NCBI RefSeq assembly: GCF_000182565.1
Contig: NW_015971555.1
Span: forward strand, 62,001 to 126,000
Length of the DNA stretch: 64,000 nucleotides
Direction of reading: 5' to 3'
DNA from: Spizellomyces punctatus DAOM BR117
Taxonomy: Eukaryota > Chytridiomycota > Chytridiomycetes > Spizellomycetales > Spizellomycetaceae
This document shows, piece by piece, positions 51,836 through 61,982 of this stretch. A program made the translations under genes and the position numbers. Under the pieces are notes generated by a model, which was not told the DNA's origin, made no database searches, and saw nothing but the letters and a program-made list of their open reading frames with translations. The first letter of the stretch is position 1, and each line of letters begins with the position of its first letter.

Positions 51836-53263
51836 CTATTCTATTCTCTCCACTACTCTCGACCTCCTAGACAGTCCCCACGCCGCAGCCAAAAGTCCAA
51901 GAGCTCCGACAAAAGCCCCAGCCCAAAACACCACCCCCCGACCTGCCCCTCCAACACCTACACCCCATTGCCACAAACTTCCGGCAACAGCAGGTGCAAC
52001 AGTCCTTGTTGCTGCTGCACAGGTTGAGGCCACACCATGCACAAGACCCAATGACTGTTTCGATGCTGCGTCCGTGATGAGGACAATAACAGCTAGGTAC
52101 GCACACACCTCAGAAAGACCTAGTAGGACAAGCACAAGTTCCAGGCCTCCCTCCACAAACCCCAAAACTCGTAAACCGATTACGAGTAAACCTACAAGAA
52201 ACCCTGCCATACCCAAAAGAACGCATCCCCATTTTCCCACCCAACGTGATACAAATCGGAAGCATAGTGTCTGTCCAAGCAGTTTCGTGACTGCGATCAA
52301 CATAACTTGGTAGGATGTTTGTTGGGGGCTTTGATTTGGGCCTGGGAAGGGTGAGGAGAGGTAGAGAGGGAGGGCGGTCATATAGAGTGAGGTTGTGAAG
52401 GCTGTTATGCAGTAGAGTGTTATGGGGAGTATGGGGGAAGGCGGGTCGACAGTGTCGAGAGTGTCATCAACAGAATCTTTTACTTCGTCGCCATCGTCCT
52501 CGTCCGGGAGGCTTTTGGATGAATCTTGATTATCCAAGACGCTGTATCCACCTTCCCCATCTTTCACACCCCACCAAAGCACCCCAACAGCACCACCCAT
52601 CAACACCGCACCAACCCAACACGCCCTCTGGAACTCCCCATCTCCCACCAACAACCCCGCCAACACCGGCCCCAGAATCCCACTAACGCCATATACGCCT
52701 CCATACATTGAATAAGCCCATGCACGTCCATCATCGTCTCCCCAGAGAAGACCCAACGTTCCTTTGGTGACGGTTGAGTTGGCACCAAATGTGCCAGCCA
52801 GTAGGCGCGCCACAAATAGCAATTCTAGTCTCTGTCCTATCGACAACAATACTGCAGCCAAAAACCCAAACGAAGCACCTAAAAGTAATACTCTCCGTCT
52901 CCCGTATCGGTCGCTTATACCACCCCAAACAACATTGGTTACAAACAACGGACCGTAAAATGCCGAACTCAGTAGTCCGGCATAGTATCCTACCGAGCCT
53001 TCATCCACCCCGGTTGCGCGAACGAGGTAGGGGTACAGCGGTATGAGCATGGCTTCGAGAATACCTTCTGGGACAAGGGCTAGGAGGAGGAGCAGGGTTG
53101 TGCTTGTGGGTGATCTTGCGTGCCGGCGGGGGAGAAGGGAGGTTGTTGAGGTGCGGGGGGAAACGGGGGGTGTGAGAGGGAATGTATTTGGTGAGAGGTT
53201 TTCGGGGAGAAAGGATTGGGTTTCTCCTTCCTCTTCCGATGACTTTCCATCCTGTACTTGCAT
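51836..53263 (-). CDS. Major facilitator superfamily transporter
   Basis: A single exon of 475 residues, one of very few intron-free genes in the window. It has about 12 hydrophobic helices with a hydrophilic acidic central loop (DEDDGDEVKDSVDDTLDTVD). The loop 2-3 motif GGISDRYGRRRVLLLG is a canonical MFS motif A, and EGILEAMLIPLYPY and GANSTVTKG support a drug/proton-antiporter-like clade. The N-terminal ~60 residues are polar with a TPPVSPRTSTT stretch. The substrate is unknown. The first ATG is at 53263; the frame continues upstream to a GTG only. Confidence 0.88.
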   Translation of the reverse strand: MQVQDGKSSEEEGETQSFLPENLSPNTFPLTPPVSPRTSTTSLLPRRHARSPTSTTLLLLLALVPEGILEAMLIPLYPYLVRATGVDEGSVGYYAGLLSSAFYGPLFVTNVVWGGISDRYGRRRVLLLGASFGFLAAVLLSIGQRLELLFVARLLAGTFGANSTVTKGTLGLLWGDDDGRAWAYSMYGGVYGVSGILGPVLAGLLVGDGEFQRACWVGAVLMGGAVGVLWWGVKDGEGGYSVLDNQDSSKSLPDEDDGDEVKDSVDDTLDTVDPPSPILPITLYCITAFTTSLYMTALPLYLSSPFPGPNQSPQQTSYQVMLIAVTKLLGQTLCFRFVSRWVGKWGCVLLGMAGFLVGLLVIGLRVLGFVEGGLELVLVLLGLSEVCAYLAVIVLITDAASKQSLGLVHGVASTCAAATRTVAPAVAGSLWQWGVGVGGAGRGVVFWAGAFVGALGLLAAAWGLSRRSRVVERIE

Positions 53264-54808
53264 CTTTGGGAAATGCACACTATGGAATTTGCACACTTGG
53301 TCGCAACCAAGAACTCAGCCAGGAACCCGACCCGAGGTTTGGATATCACATGGCATTGGGGGCTTTGATTACGTTTGTGGCTTAGAGTTAGGGTTTGTGG
53401 CTTCATCCTGGATGCTTTGTCATTCTGTCTCTGTTTACCTCGCAATGCATTGCAAACATGTGTTATTGGCAGCCTGCATAGACATTTTGTGCAAGTCACC
53501 AACATTGAATAGTATCTATTCTGCAGATAACGTGCATCTTCACAATTCCTCAACGAGAACTACCATGCACGACACATTCACAGTAACGCGCTGTCTTCCT
53601 CACGGAACGCCCAATTTTACAAATGCAATAATGCAGCAGGAACATCATAGGTTTCAAGATGTTTTGTCCTGCCAGAGCAGTATTCCAAAGGGCGTCCCGT
53701 AACGGCATGACTGGGGTTCTTTCACGCATTCGTTCCACGAAAATTCGCTTCACAATCCAAGACTTGAATGTTTATCTTTTAGATGTCCTCCGCCAGCATC
53801 CGCGGACAGAGGACTCATCATGAGGACTCACCCTGAGGGGTAAACCGCACGACCCCCGGGTGATGACGGGTTGCGACACAATGCGCCAGCAGATCGCAAA
53901 AACTGCGCTTTGCGGTTGACCGTCCATCCCGTCACCTCCGGAGAGGCCCCCGAGGAGTGGTAATACAACCTCCCGTGGCGCGACCTCTGAAGAGGCTACG
54001 AAGGAGGGATACCATGACGAGGGGACAGTTTGCCGATCCAGCGTCTGCGTCACACTATGGATTACAGTCTATAGTTTTTTACGTACCTCAAGCTCCATGA
54101 TATTCGTCCCGATCATCAGAGACGCACTGTAAGACTTACCTTATAAACAAGCACGACAAACAGGATAACCAACTTTTCGGGCCGCGGTGCGTATACAGCC
54201 GTCGGTCGTTTCCATCCTCCTCCTTCTCTGATTTTTAGAGGATCGTGAGGGGCCCATCTATGGGTGGGTTGCCGTGCGATCCCATCCGCGTCGCAGTGGG
54301 CTAACCGCTTCAGTTGTAGGCCGCTGTCTTCTTAAATTTCTTGCCGGTGATGCGACTCTTTGGATTCGCATGTCTAGAACCCTGCAAAGTCCGCGTAGAG
54401 AGTCATAGCTCATTCTTACCTGCGCGTTCTATTCTACAACTGCGTCTTCTGGTCATCGCTCCGAGGATTTGCGTTTCGCAGCACAAGACTATATTTAAGG
54501 GTTTATTGGGTTCCGATTGCATGTGTTCAATCGGTTCACCCTCTTGCATCCAAATGTAATGCACTAGCCATTTTCAAGCCCGCGCAGACGATTACCTGCG
54601 AGAAGTGCCGTGCGCTAACCTTTTCAGGCCCGCGCAGATGATTACCTGCAAGCAATCCTGGCACTACGCGTTTCCCTTTCGGCAATGGTACATACTGTTT
54701 CTTGCGCGGCCTTCCACATCATCGCGGCCGTCATTGACTGGTTCGCACTGCCTTCACTCGGGATCCGAACTTGAGCCTTTAGGTTTTTCTGATAAGCTAG
54801 CACGTACA

Positions 54809-54905
54809 GTAAGTGCACATTGGTGCAGAATATCACGTGACATCTCCTCCCTCATCCAGCCGACCGCATGCAGTCACGTGATATTCTGCACTAATGTGCA
54901 CTTAC
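54809..54905. repeat. Long hairpin with 33-bp arms
   Basis: The 33 bases at 54809-54841 are the reverse complement of 54873-54905 except at one position, where an RNA copy of the plus strand would form a G-U pair. The loop is 31 nt (54842-54872). Both arms contain GTGCAC and the 8-bp palindrome TCACGTGA next to the loop. Confidence 0.93.
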
Positions 54906-54907
54906 CG

Positions 54908-55175
54908 ACTCGAACCCCACTAAGATGGGGGCGACCGGGAAGGCCTACTCGCGATACCCTCCCAGTCGTCGCTGCTTGCTGCGTGTCACTGCGTTTTGCC
55001 GTCCAAGCACGTACCTAACCCTAACCAGCAAGGACCGTATCTTTCAAGCCCGTACTTTGTCAAACTCGAACTTCACCAGTACGGGAGCGAGCGGGAAGAC
55101 CTACTCCGAGTAGACTCCAAGTCGTCGTTGCTTGCTACATGTCATTGCAATTGCCTCAAACACGTACCTAACCTG
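54908..55175. repeat. Degenerate tandem duplication, period about 157 bp
   Basis: 54908-55020 and 55065-55175 align with shared words in the same order: ACTCGAAC, GCGACCGGGAAGGCCTACTC / GCGAGCGGGAAGACCTACTC, AGTCGTCG(C/T)TGCTTGCT, GTCA(C/T)TGC, and CACGTACCTAACC. Confidence 0.8.
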
Positions 55176-55179
55176 TCCG

Positions 55180-55440
55180 CAGAGACGATTCTTGAAGCGT
55201 GGTTCCGCCGAGTTCTCCCCATCCACAGAGGCGCTTCTCAATGCGTGGGCCGGCCGAGTTCCCTGTCCGCAGAGACGCTTCTCAATGCGCGGGCCGGCCG
55301 ACCAGCGGTCTCGCAGAGACGATTCTTGCAGCATGGGTCCGTAGAGTTCCCCGTCCGCAGAGACGATCCTGTATGCACAATGATCCAGCGTCCCGCCGCA
55401 AGTGTCGGGGGGTTCTCACTTGCAGAGACGATTCGCAATG
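55180..55440 (+). repeat. Degenerate minisatellite, unit about 45 bp
   Basis: Six copies of GCAGAGACG(A/C)TTC or close variants (near 55181, 55221, 55269, 55311, 55356 and 55421). Several are followed by CTCAATGCG.GGGCCGGCCGA and preceded by GAGTTCCC. Units vary in length and sequence. Confidence 0.8.
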
Positions 55441-56442
55441 CGCTGAACTTACCAAGCGTGCCGAAATCATGCATGATTCGAACCACCTTGTCGAAACTCA
55501 AAATTCAATTGTACGACGGTGACCAGAAGGCATGGTCCCAAGTCTGGTGCACGCTCGCGGTAAGACAAGCATAGCTCCGCTCGAACAAGAGCTGTCACAC
55601 CCCAGAATCCGGAATGAATATACCTCCGACGAGATACTTTGGGATATTCCTCCAATGCCTTCACTTGATTCGTCGCCAATTCCCAGACTTCCGCATCCAG
55701 CGAGAACTCGTCGACGGTCCACTACTTCCGAAGGGAGACATACGGAGAGCCCGCAATGCTATTCGCATGCCGATGAAAGAGAGGCTCCATCAGACATGGT
55801 TCTTCTTCCCAATGAACGTCCTCATAAAGGTCGAATACTACGAACCATTGACGCGGGTTAGAGGCTGAAGCGGTGAGAGATTCAAGAGTTTCCTCATATT
55901 GCTCTTACCAGATGTCGCACTTTGGGTATCCTATTAGAAATCATACCGCCACCGACACAGATTATATGTCGTGGTCGACATGCCCTCCGAATATCGATGT
56001 GGTGTGTCCATGACGTGCGTCCGAGAGGTTGATCAAGGGGCAAATCTTGCGTCCACGGTCACATGCAACCTGTTGAGTAGCCTCATCTCGATAATGGGCG
56101 ATGCATGGCGGTGGATTAGAGTAACTCTAGCGAACGAGAGTCGCGGGATACGAAATAAGCGGACAATCTGCTTATGAAACCTTGACATATACACGAGAGG
56201 GAGAGGCCCAGCGTCGTCCGGGGACGGAGTCATAGTACGGATCAAGGAACACCTCAAGATGGATGGGTGTACGAGTGGCCGCCGACAGAAGGACGTCAGG
56301 TGAAGTGGGGAGGGCCTTCCTTCCGAATCAGTTAATGTTACCCGCCGACGTTCAAAGAGCGGACCAGTTAAATGCGGGTGAATATTCTGGCCCGATCGGT
56401 ACATTTGTTCGCGATTGTCCGCTGCGCAAGTGACAAATATGA

Positions 56443-56637
56443 CTAGCCGAGGTTCAATGGGCGGTCAATGAATGCCGGTTGCTGCTTGCTCGTTTCAACG
56501 ACTGCTGGTCGGGCGTCTATTGAAGTGATGGATTGAGACGCTGACATGCCACGTTCGACAGAGTAGTGTGTCGAAAACTGCTTGGTATGCTCATGGAGTA
56601 CGGCAACAAGAGCTGCCACGGTTACGAAGGATGGCAT
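56443..56637 (-). CDS. Possible small protein of 64 residues
   Basis: An ATG frame of 64 codons (starts MPSFVTVAALVAVLHEHTK, ends IDRPLNLG). Its only external support is a TATA-like element about 160 bases upstream and a C/A-rich leader that looks like a transcribed 5' region. The first residues are mildly hydrophobic, and the rest is Ser/Gln/Val-rich. No family was recognised. The frame is open upstream to about 56787, so a longer form is possible. It could equally be chance. Confidence 0.3.
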   Translation of the reverse strand: MPSFVTVAALVAVLHEHTKQFSTHYSVERGMSASQSITSIDARPAVVETSKQQPAFIDRPLNLG

Positions 56638-56796
56638 TCCCAGCACGGAGGGCAAGCTCAACGAAGGGAATCGTTTCTTGACGATTAGAATTTGTAGGGA
56701 ATATTTGTTGATAGAATAACTGTGTTGGAGTGGGTTGTGAGGTTGGAGAGCGCCAGTAAGTGAAGAGGAATGGAGGGGGAACGTCAAGATGGGGCC

Positions 56797-56804
56797 TTTT
56801 TATA
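56797..56804 (-). promoter_or_regulatory. TATA-like element
   Basis: TATAAAAA on the minus strand in a G/C-rich setting, followed downstream by a CT- and CA-rich leader. It would fit the small minus-strand frame ending at 56443. Confidence 0.35.
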
Positions 56805-58229
56805 ACCCTGAGCTGCTGCGCAATCTCGCGTTCTGCTGCGCGCGCGCCTATGAGCACGTAATAACGAGAGACGCGCTGATTGGCTGCAGAAGGATTGATT
56901 ACGGAATTCGCCGCACAAATTGGGACCTCCTTTCGCCCTTATGACAGGCTGCTTCTTTTTTTTTATTGATGCATTTGACCATGGGGGACGAATCGATGTA
57001 TTTCATAGTGTAGAGGTGACAGAAACTGGCACTAGCTACTACATCAGGGAATAAACCAGCGATAACTGGTTCGGAAAAGCCAATTCCCTCCTTACAACCA
57101 ACCAACTACCACTAGGCCCAATTACACATACAATACATAATGGTTGTTCTAACCGGGTAACTAAGCCCACCACACGAGAGAAATCCTACTAAGCCCTTTG
57201 ATTCCGAAATTCTTAGTCAGAGGATGTTCAGATACTAAGGTAAACCAGAATATTTAGACTGGATAATCCGGGTGGGAAAATACAAAGATAATGCATCCCT
57301 GCGATCATAGCAATATAGTAGTAGCAAGGGGTTATGTTGTTTTTGTCGGGAGGGCGAGGTCCTCGGCACCACCACATCTGCATCCTCCACACTATGATAT
57401 CGCATTGGAACTGGCTAATGGGGGGGGGGGGGGGGGATATCGCTAACACTTTCACTATCTCACACACAGCACACACAAACATACACTACACACACGTAAA
57501 AGGTAGTAGACTCGATCGGGCAAGAATTGAATCCTAATCTGTGCCCACTAGTCCATGTTGCTTTGCCAACACTTGTTTACTGTACGATACGTAATGGATG
57601 TACTTGTACCAGTTACATGGAAGAACAGTGACAAGGCCTATTCATTTTCAATTGACCGCTTGTGGCTGCTCAAATGACCACGACGACTTTCAGTTATACT
57701 TTGTTGTAAGAATTGGCCATGGTTATGCTCTTGGTCGTCATCAATTTCTCCCGTGGGCCTTTTTCCTTTGTCTTTTGCTGTCTGTTTCCATTCTCATTGT
57801 TTGTTCATGGGACAGCATGGAGTTGCACTGCCAGCACACAAATGAGTTTGTCCAAATCACAACAAGCCGTCTGCGCACGCTTTCAACGCTTCATACTGAA
57901 CAACACGTGCGACCATGTCGAGTCGCGCACGTTCAAGAAGGACTTTCAAAATTTATTTTTTAGTGATAGCAAATTGTGGTATAATTTCGCTAGGAAGGAA
58001 ATCTGTCAGCTTTTTGATCTGCAGGAAATGCGTGTGTCGCTTTGATCTCGTTTACCGTAATACTTGTGCAAGATGTAGAGCACGTTTTGTTCGTTGAAAA
58101 ATCTGGTCAGGATGGGGGGGTTTATAAATTCAGCCATTCTTCATCACGCTCCCCCCCGTCTGGGGCTTGCAGAAAAGACATTACACCTCATATATCACAC
58201 ACCGGGCATCACAGCAATTCTCATTCAAT
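56805..58229. other. Intergenic stretch upstream of the phosphoesterase
   Basis: About 1.4 kb. It holds a run of 17 G (57420-57436) followed by CACA-rich sequence and no supported gene. TTTATAAAT at about 58121-58129, some 105 bases before the phosphoesterase start, may be its TATA region. Confidence 0.45.
57420..57436 (+). repeat. G17 homopolymer
   Basis: Seventeen consecutive G. Such runs are prone to sequencing error and to quadruplex formation. Confidence 0.9.
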
Positions 58230-59326
58230 ATGAAGTTGTCAAGCATCTTTGTGGCAGCTGCCTGCTTCCTTGCTTCTGCCTCTGCGGTTCCCATTCAAAG
58301 TAGAGGACAGGGTACCAGAGCTGGAAAATGGTTCGACAGAGTCATCACCATTGTAAGTTGGATCTGATGCTGTCAGAGACGTGGCATGGAACCCGGCACT
58401 CACCAAATGAAAACCCAGGTCATGGAAAACAAAAACTACAAGGATGTCATTGCCGATCCCTTCTTCTCCACCATCACATCCAAATACAATGCCCGCCTCC
58501 TGACCAACTACAATGCCCCATTCCACCCTTCCCAGCCCAACTACTTGGGCATGATCACTGGTGGACGTGACGCATGGACCGACCTCAATGTCGACGTCAA
58601 CCGTAAAAACTTGGTTGACCTGTTGGAGGCTGGCGGCGTTTCGTGGAAGACGTACCAGGAGAACTACCCTGGCAACTGTTTTGCTGGTGATTCCCAGGAT
58701 AAGCTTTACAGAGTGAGTAGAATGCACGATTTATGTGAGTCCAAGGAGATTGTATCTTGGAATCTAATCCATCTTCCAATTCGACAGAGGAAGCACAATC
58801 CATTCATCTCAATGAATAATATCCGCAACGACCCCAGCCGTTGTGCCAATATCGTCGACAGCTCCCAGCTTGAGGTGGACATAGCAGCGGGTACTGCTCC
58901 TCAATATATTTTCTACACTCCCAACATGGACAACGACGGTCACGACACACCTCTAAGCTTCTCATCCGACTGGGCCAAAGGTTTCTTCCAAAAGCTCTTC
59001 CAGAACACCAGCTTCTTGAGGAACACCTTGATTGTCTTCACATGGGATGAACAAGAGAGCTACCTTTCTCTGCAGAACAAGGTTGCTACCTACCTGATCG
59101 GTGATGTGGTCAACACTGCCAGTGCCGGAAAGACAGATGAAACCAACTATTCCCATTACTCGCTACTGAGAACTGTAAGCATGTTTTGTCGCCAAGCACT
59201 ATCTGACATGCTGGATATTAACGCCTCACCCTCTTACAGATCGAAGACAACTGGAACCTTGGTAACCTTGGCCGTGAGGACACCAAGGCTGTAGTGTTCA
59301 AGGGGCTCAACAAACCCCAGATTTGA
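58230..59326 (+). CDS. Secreted phosphoesterase (acid phosphatase / phospholipase C-like)
   Basis: Four exons: 58230-58352, 58419-58712, 58788-59174, 59240-59326 (296 residues). A signal peptide (MKLSSIFVAAACFLASASA) starts the protein. The phosphoesterase-family metal site is visible: VMENKNYKDV near the start of the mature part, QPNYLGMITGG with the usual Asn and small residues, NMDNDGHD, and FTWDEQES, where the Asp and Glu stand in the place of metal ligands. IEDNWNLGNLGREDTKA near the end matches fungal acid phosphatases of this family. Reaction: hydrolysis of phosphomonoesters outside the cell. The TCACGTGA in the hairpin 3.3 kb upstream resembles a Pho4 site, but the distance makes a link doubtful. 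Confidence 0.88.
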
Positions 59327-59695
59327 TTGTAGAGATAGAGAGATAGAATCGAAAAAGTACCGCTTGTGCCATCTATGAAAACCTAGTTCTAATGCTCATT
59401 GTTGAATACATAATGCTATCAGAGTTACTGCAAATGGTTTGCATATTTCTGTATGTTGATATCGACACACTTGGACTCAATGCTCGATAATTGCCTGATC
59501 GTGCAAAGTATGGAGCAACGTTCTTAAACCCCAACTACCCAACATCACACTAGGAAATTTACCCTTCCATTTGTCAATCACGTGGATGAGAAATCTGACT
59601 CCAACCGGCTCTTCCAACCGATTTTTTATTGTTTTTTTGGAATTGGTGCAGAGTTGGATGCCCTCCTCCTTTCATATCTACCGGAGCTGGCTCAA

Positions 59696-61822
59696 ATGGA
59701 CGACTTTTTTCTCGCTGATCCCGATGCCAAACGGCCGTCACAGAACAAGCGCAAACGCGCACCACAAGCCTCCAAAGGTTCCGTTCGACGCTCAAAAAGA
59801 GAAGAGGACGAGGACTCTGAGGATGAGGTTGGAGCAGGAACCATCGACGACATGGATTTGGAGGGCGACCGGGGAACTGAGGAGGAGGATTCTGGTGAAG
59901 AAGACAGACGTGAGACGGCTGCACAGAAAAGGCTACGGCTGGCCAAGCGATATCTCGCAAAAGTGAGAGAAGAGGCCGCTGACGTTGGAGAAGTGGATGC
60001 TGCCCAGTTGGACCGTGACATTATTGCCAATCGACTACGAGATGAAGCACTCGAATCAATCGGGAAGCTTTTTCATGCTATAGCAGACAAGTATGCCAAC
60101 ATCGATCTGGCCGATCCAAGTCGTGTGCGCACTTTCAAATCTGGAAAAAACCACCAACTCTCCATTACCTCAGTTGCCATTGCAATACCCTCCATCCACC
60201 GCCCAAATACACCACACCAATCAGCATCACACCGTAAACCAATATACATCTATTCGGCATCAAAGGACGCATCAATAGTTAAATGGGACTTCTGGACTGG
60301 CAAAAGGCTACATTTCATACCTGGCGGACTCAAGCCAACAAAAAAGCTGATTGCAGCGTACGGTACGAAAATGCCGGCACTACATGTTGGACATAAAGAT
60401 CATATTTTGTCGATAGCCGCCAGTAGCGATGGGCAGTTTCTGGTATGTATGGTTATACACAGCTAGAACAGTCGACGAAGAGTGGAGTGAACGCTCAGTG
60501 TTTTTCTGTGCACGGGCTGTTCCTCCACGCCACTAAACCATTGGTGGACGGAAACCTCTTCAAAAGAGACTCCGCGCTTTGAGTCTGGATGTTCATCTCT
60601 CATTGAACATTCAGAATTGTGCTGCGAAACATGACAGGCGATCTGTCGGATATGGGAAGACTTTTGTCTAACCGAACCCTTTTCAATTTTGATAGGCAAC
60701 TGCTGGACGAGACAAAGCCATTCACATTTGGTCAGTCGGCGAAGATAAGCACCTGGGATCATTTACACAACACCGTGATGCTGTATCAAGCGTCACGTTC
60801 AGGAAAGGTCATAATCAGCTGTACTCTGCGTCCTTCGATCGGACGATCAAGCTCTGGAACGTGGACGAAATGGCATACGTCGAAACGCTGTACGGTCACC
60901 AGGACCAAATCACATGTATAGACACACTTGCAAGAGAGCGATGTATAACATGCGGAGCGCGAGACCGGACAGTGCGGTTATGGAAGATTATTGAAGAATC
61001 TCAATTGATATTCCGAGGAGGTGGCAGCGGCACGGTACATGCAGCGGGGGAGGACTTGGTTGTAATGGATGGGGTTCGCAAAGTGCCCAAAGTAGAGAAA
61101 CAAGCCAATGCGGCTGGCGGATCGCTCGATGCGGTCGCTCTGATAGATGAAGAGCTTTTCATTAGTGGAAGCGATACAGGCGCAATCTCACTTTGGACCC
61201 TTAATCGAAAAAAGCCACTCTTCACCAAGCTGCGCGCACATGGCCCCGGTAGCAGAGTGAAAAGCGCAAATCCCGAAGGCGACAATGGCGAGGAAGATAA
61301 AGTGGAAGATGTGGACAGCTCCGATGGAAAATGTTGGATTACTGCTTTGGCTACGGTGCGCTATTCAGATCTTTTCGCTTCGGGTGCAGGTGATGGATAT
61401 ATTCGGTTATGGAAGCTGTCAAAGGACAAGCGGCGTTTTGCGCTTTTAGGAAGCATACCAATGGTGAGTCCCATACTTTTAAGCCAAACATGAACGTGTT
61501 CAGTTTTGCCAATATCTTTCTCTACCAGCCCGGATTTGTAAACTCGCTAGTCTTTTTTGAAGCGCCGCCAATGCCTACATCACTGGACAAGGACGCTGAC
61601 ACAATTGCCACAACAAACTCGAATCCATCGACTGCTGCATCCCGGCTTGCAAGGGCTCGCGCGGCAATAGCCAAGGGCGAACTTACAAACAAGCCATTGC
61701 AGAAAGACGTACTATATCTGGCTGTGGGACTGGGCCAAGAACATCGGCTGGGCCGTTGGTGGCGGGATAAACGGGCAAAAAACTCTGTAAAGATCATATC
61801 ACTTGCACCAGAACATAATTAA
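59696..61822 (+). CDS. RRP9: Rrp9/U3-55K, U3 snoRNP WD40 protein
   Basis: Three exons: 59696-60442, 60696-61463, 61529-61822 (602 residues). The N-terminus is charged (KRKR, then SKREEDEDSEDE and acidic repeats). An ETAAQKRLRLAKRYLAKV helix typical of Rrp9 precedes a WD40 propeller: SASKDASIVKWD, AGRDKAIHIWS, SASFDRTIKLWN, CGARDRTVRLWK, SGSDTGAISLW, SGAGDGYIRLWK. The end VLYLAVGLGQEHRLGRWW is diagnostic. Role: component of the U3 box C/D snoRNP in early 18S rRNA processing in the nucleolus. The first intron is 253 nt, longer than local norms. The frame is open upstream of ATG 59696 without a family match. Confidence 0.93.
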
Positions 61823-61982
61823 AGGTCTCAATCTAACGGTATATAAACCTGGGAATACGTTCTATGTACATTCTTTGATAAAGAGCGTAGGGCTCATCTT
61901 TCATTGGCCATTGTTGCCATGTAATTACAGCCCTTGTAACTACATCCGTGTTACTCTAGACTAGTCGCAATCCGCGGTTTGT

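Larger units (their letters stand above)
53264..56442. other. Gene-poor repeat-bearing stretch
   Basis: About 3.2 kb without a supported gene, GC-richer than its surroundings. It carries a duplicated CCCGCGCAG.CGATTACCTGC word (54578 and 54630), the 33-bp hairpin at 54809-54905, a degenerate 157-bp tandem duplication (54908-55175), and a minisatellite-like block (55180-55440). The segment at 53800-54060 is GC-rich and might be structured RNA, but no known RNA signature was recognised. Confidence 0.5.

Noticed and set aside
53772-54060. GC-rich segment that might be a structured non-coding RNA
   Set aside because: I compared it by eye with U3, SRP and RNase P RNA signatures and found no convincing conserved box or fold.
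54809-54905. Hairpin as a Pho4-type binding site for the phosphoesterase gene
   Set aside because: It has CACGTG, but it lies more than 3 kb from the start codon with a repeat block between; the link is too weak to list as regulatory.
54900-54960. ACTCGAACCCC stretch as part of a tRNA T arm
   Set aside because: No matching acceptor stem, D arm or anticodon arm at the right spacing.
55498-56404. Several 60-120-codon frames on both strands after the minisatellite
   Set aside because: They overlap each other in different frames, lack recognisable motifs and show no consistent splice pattern.
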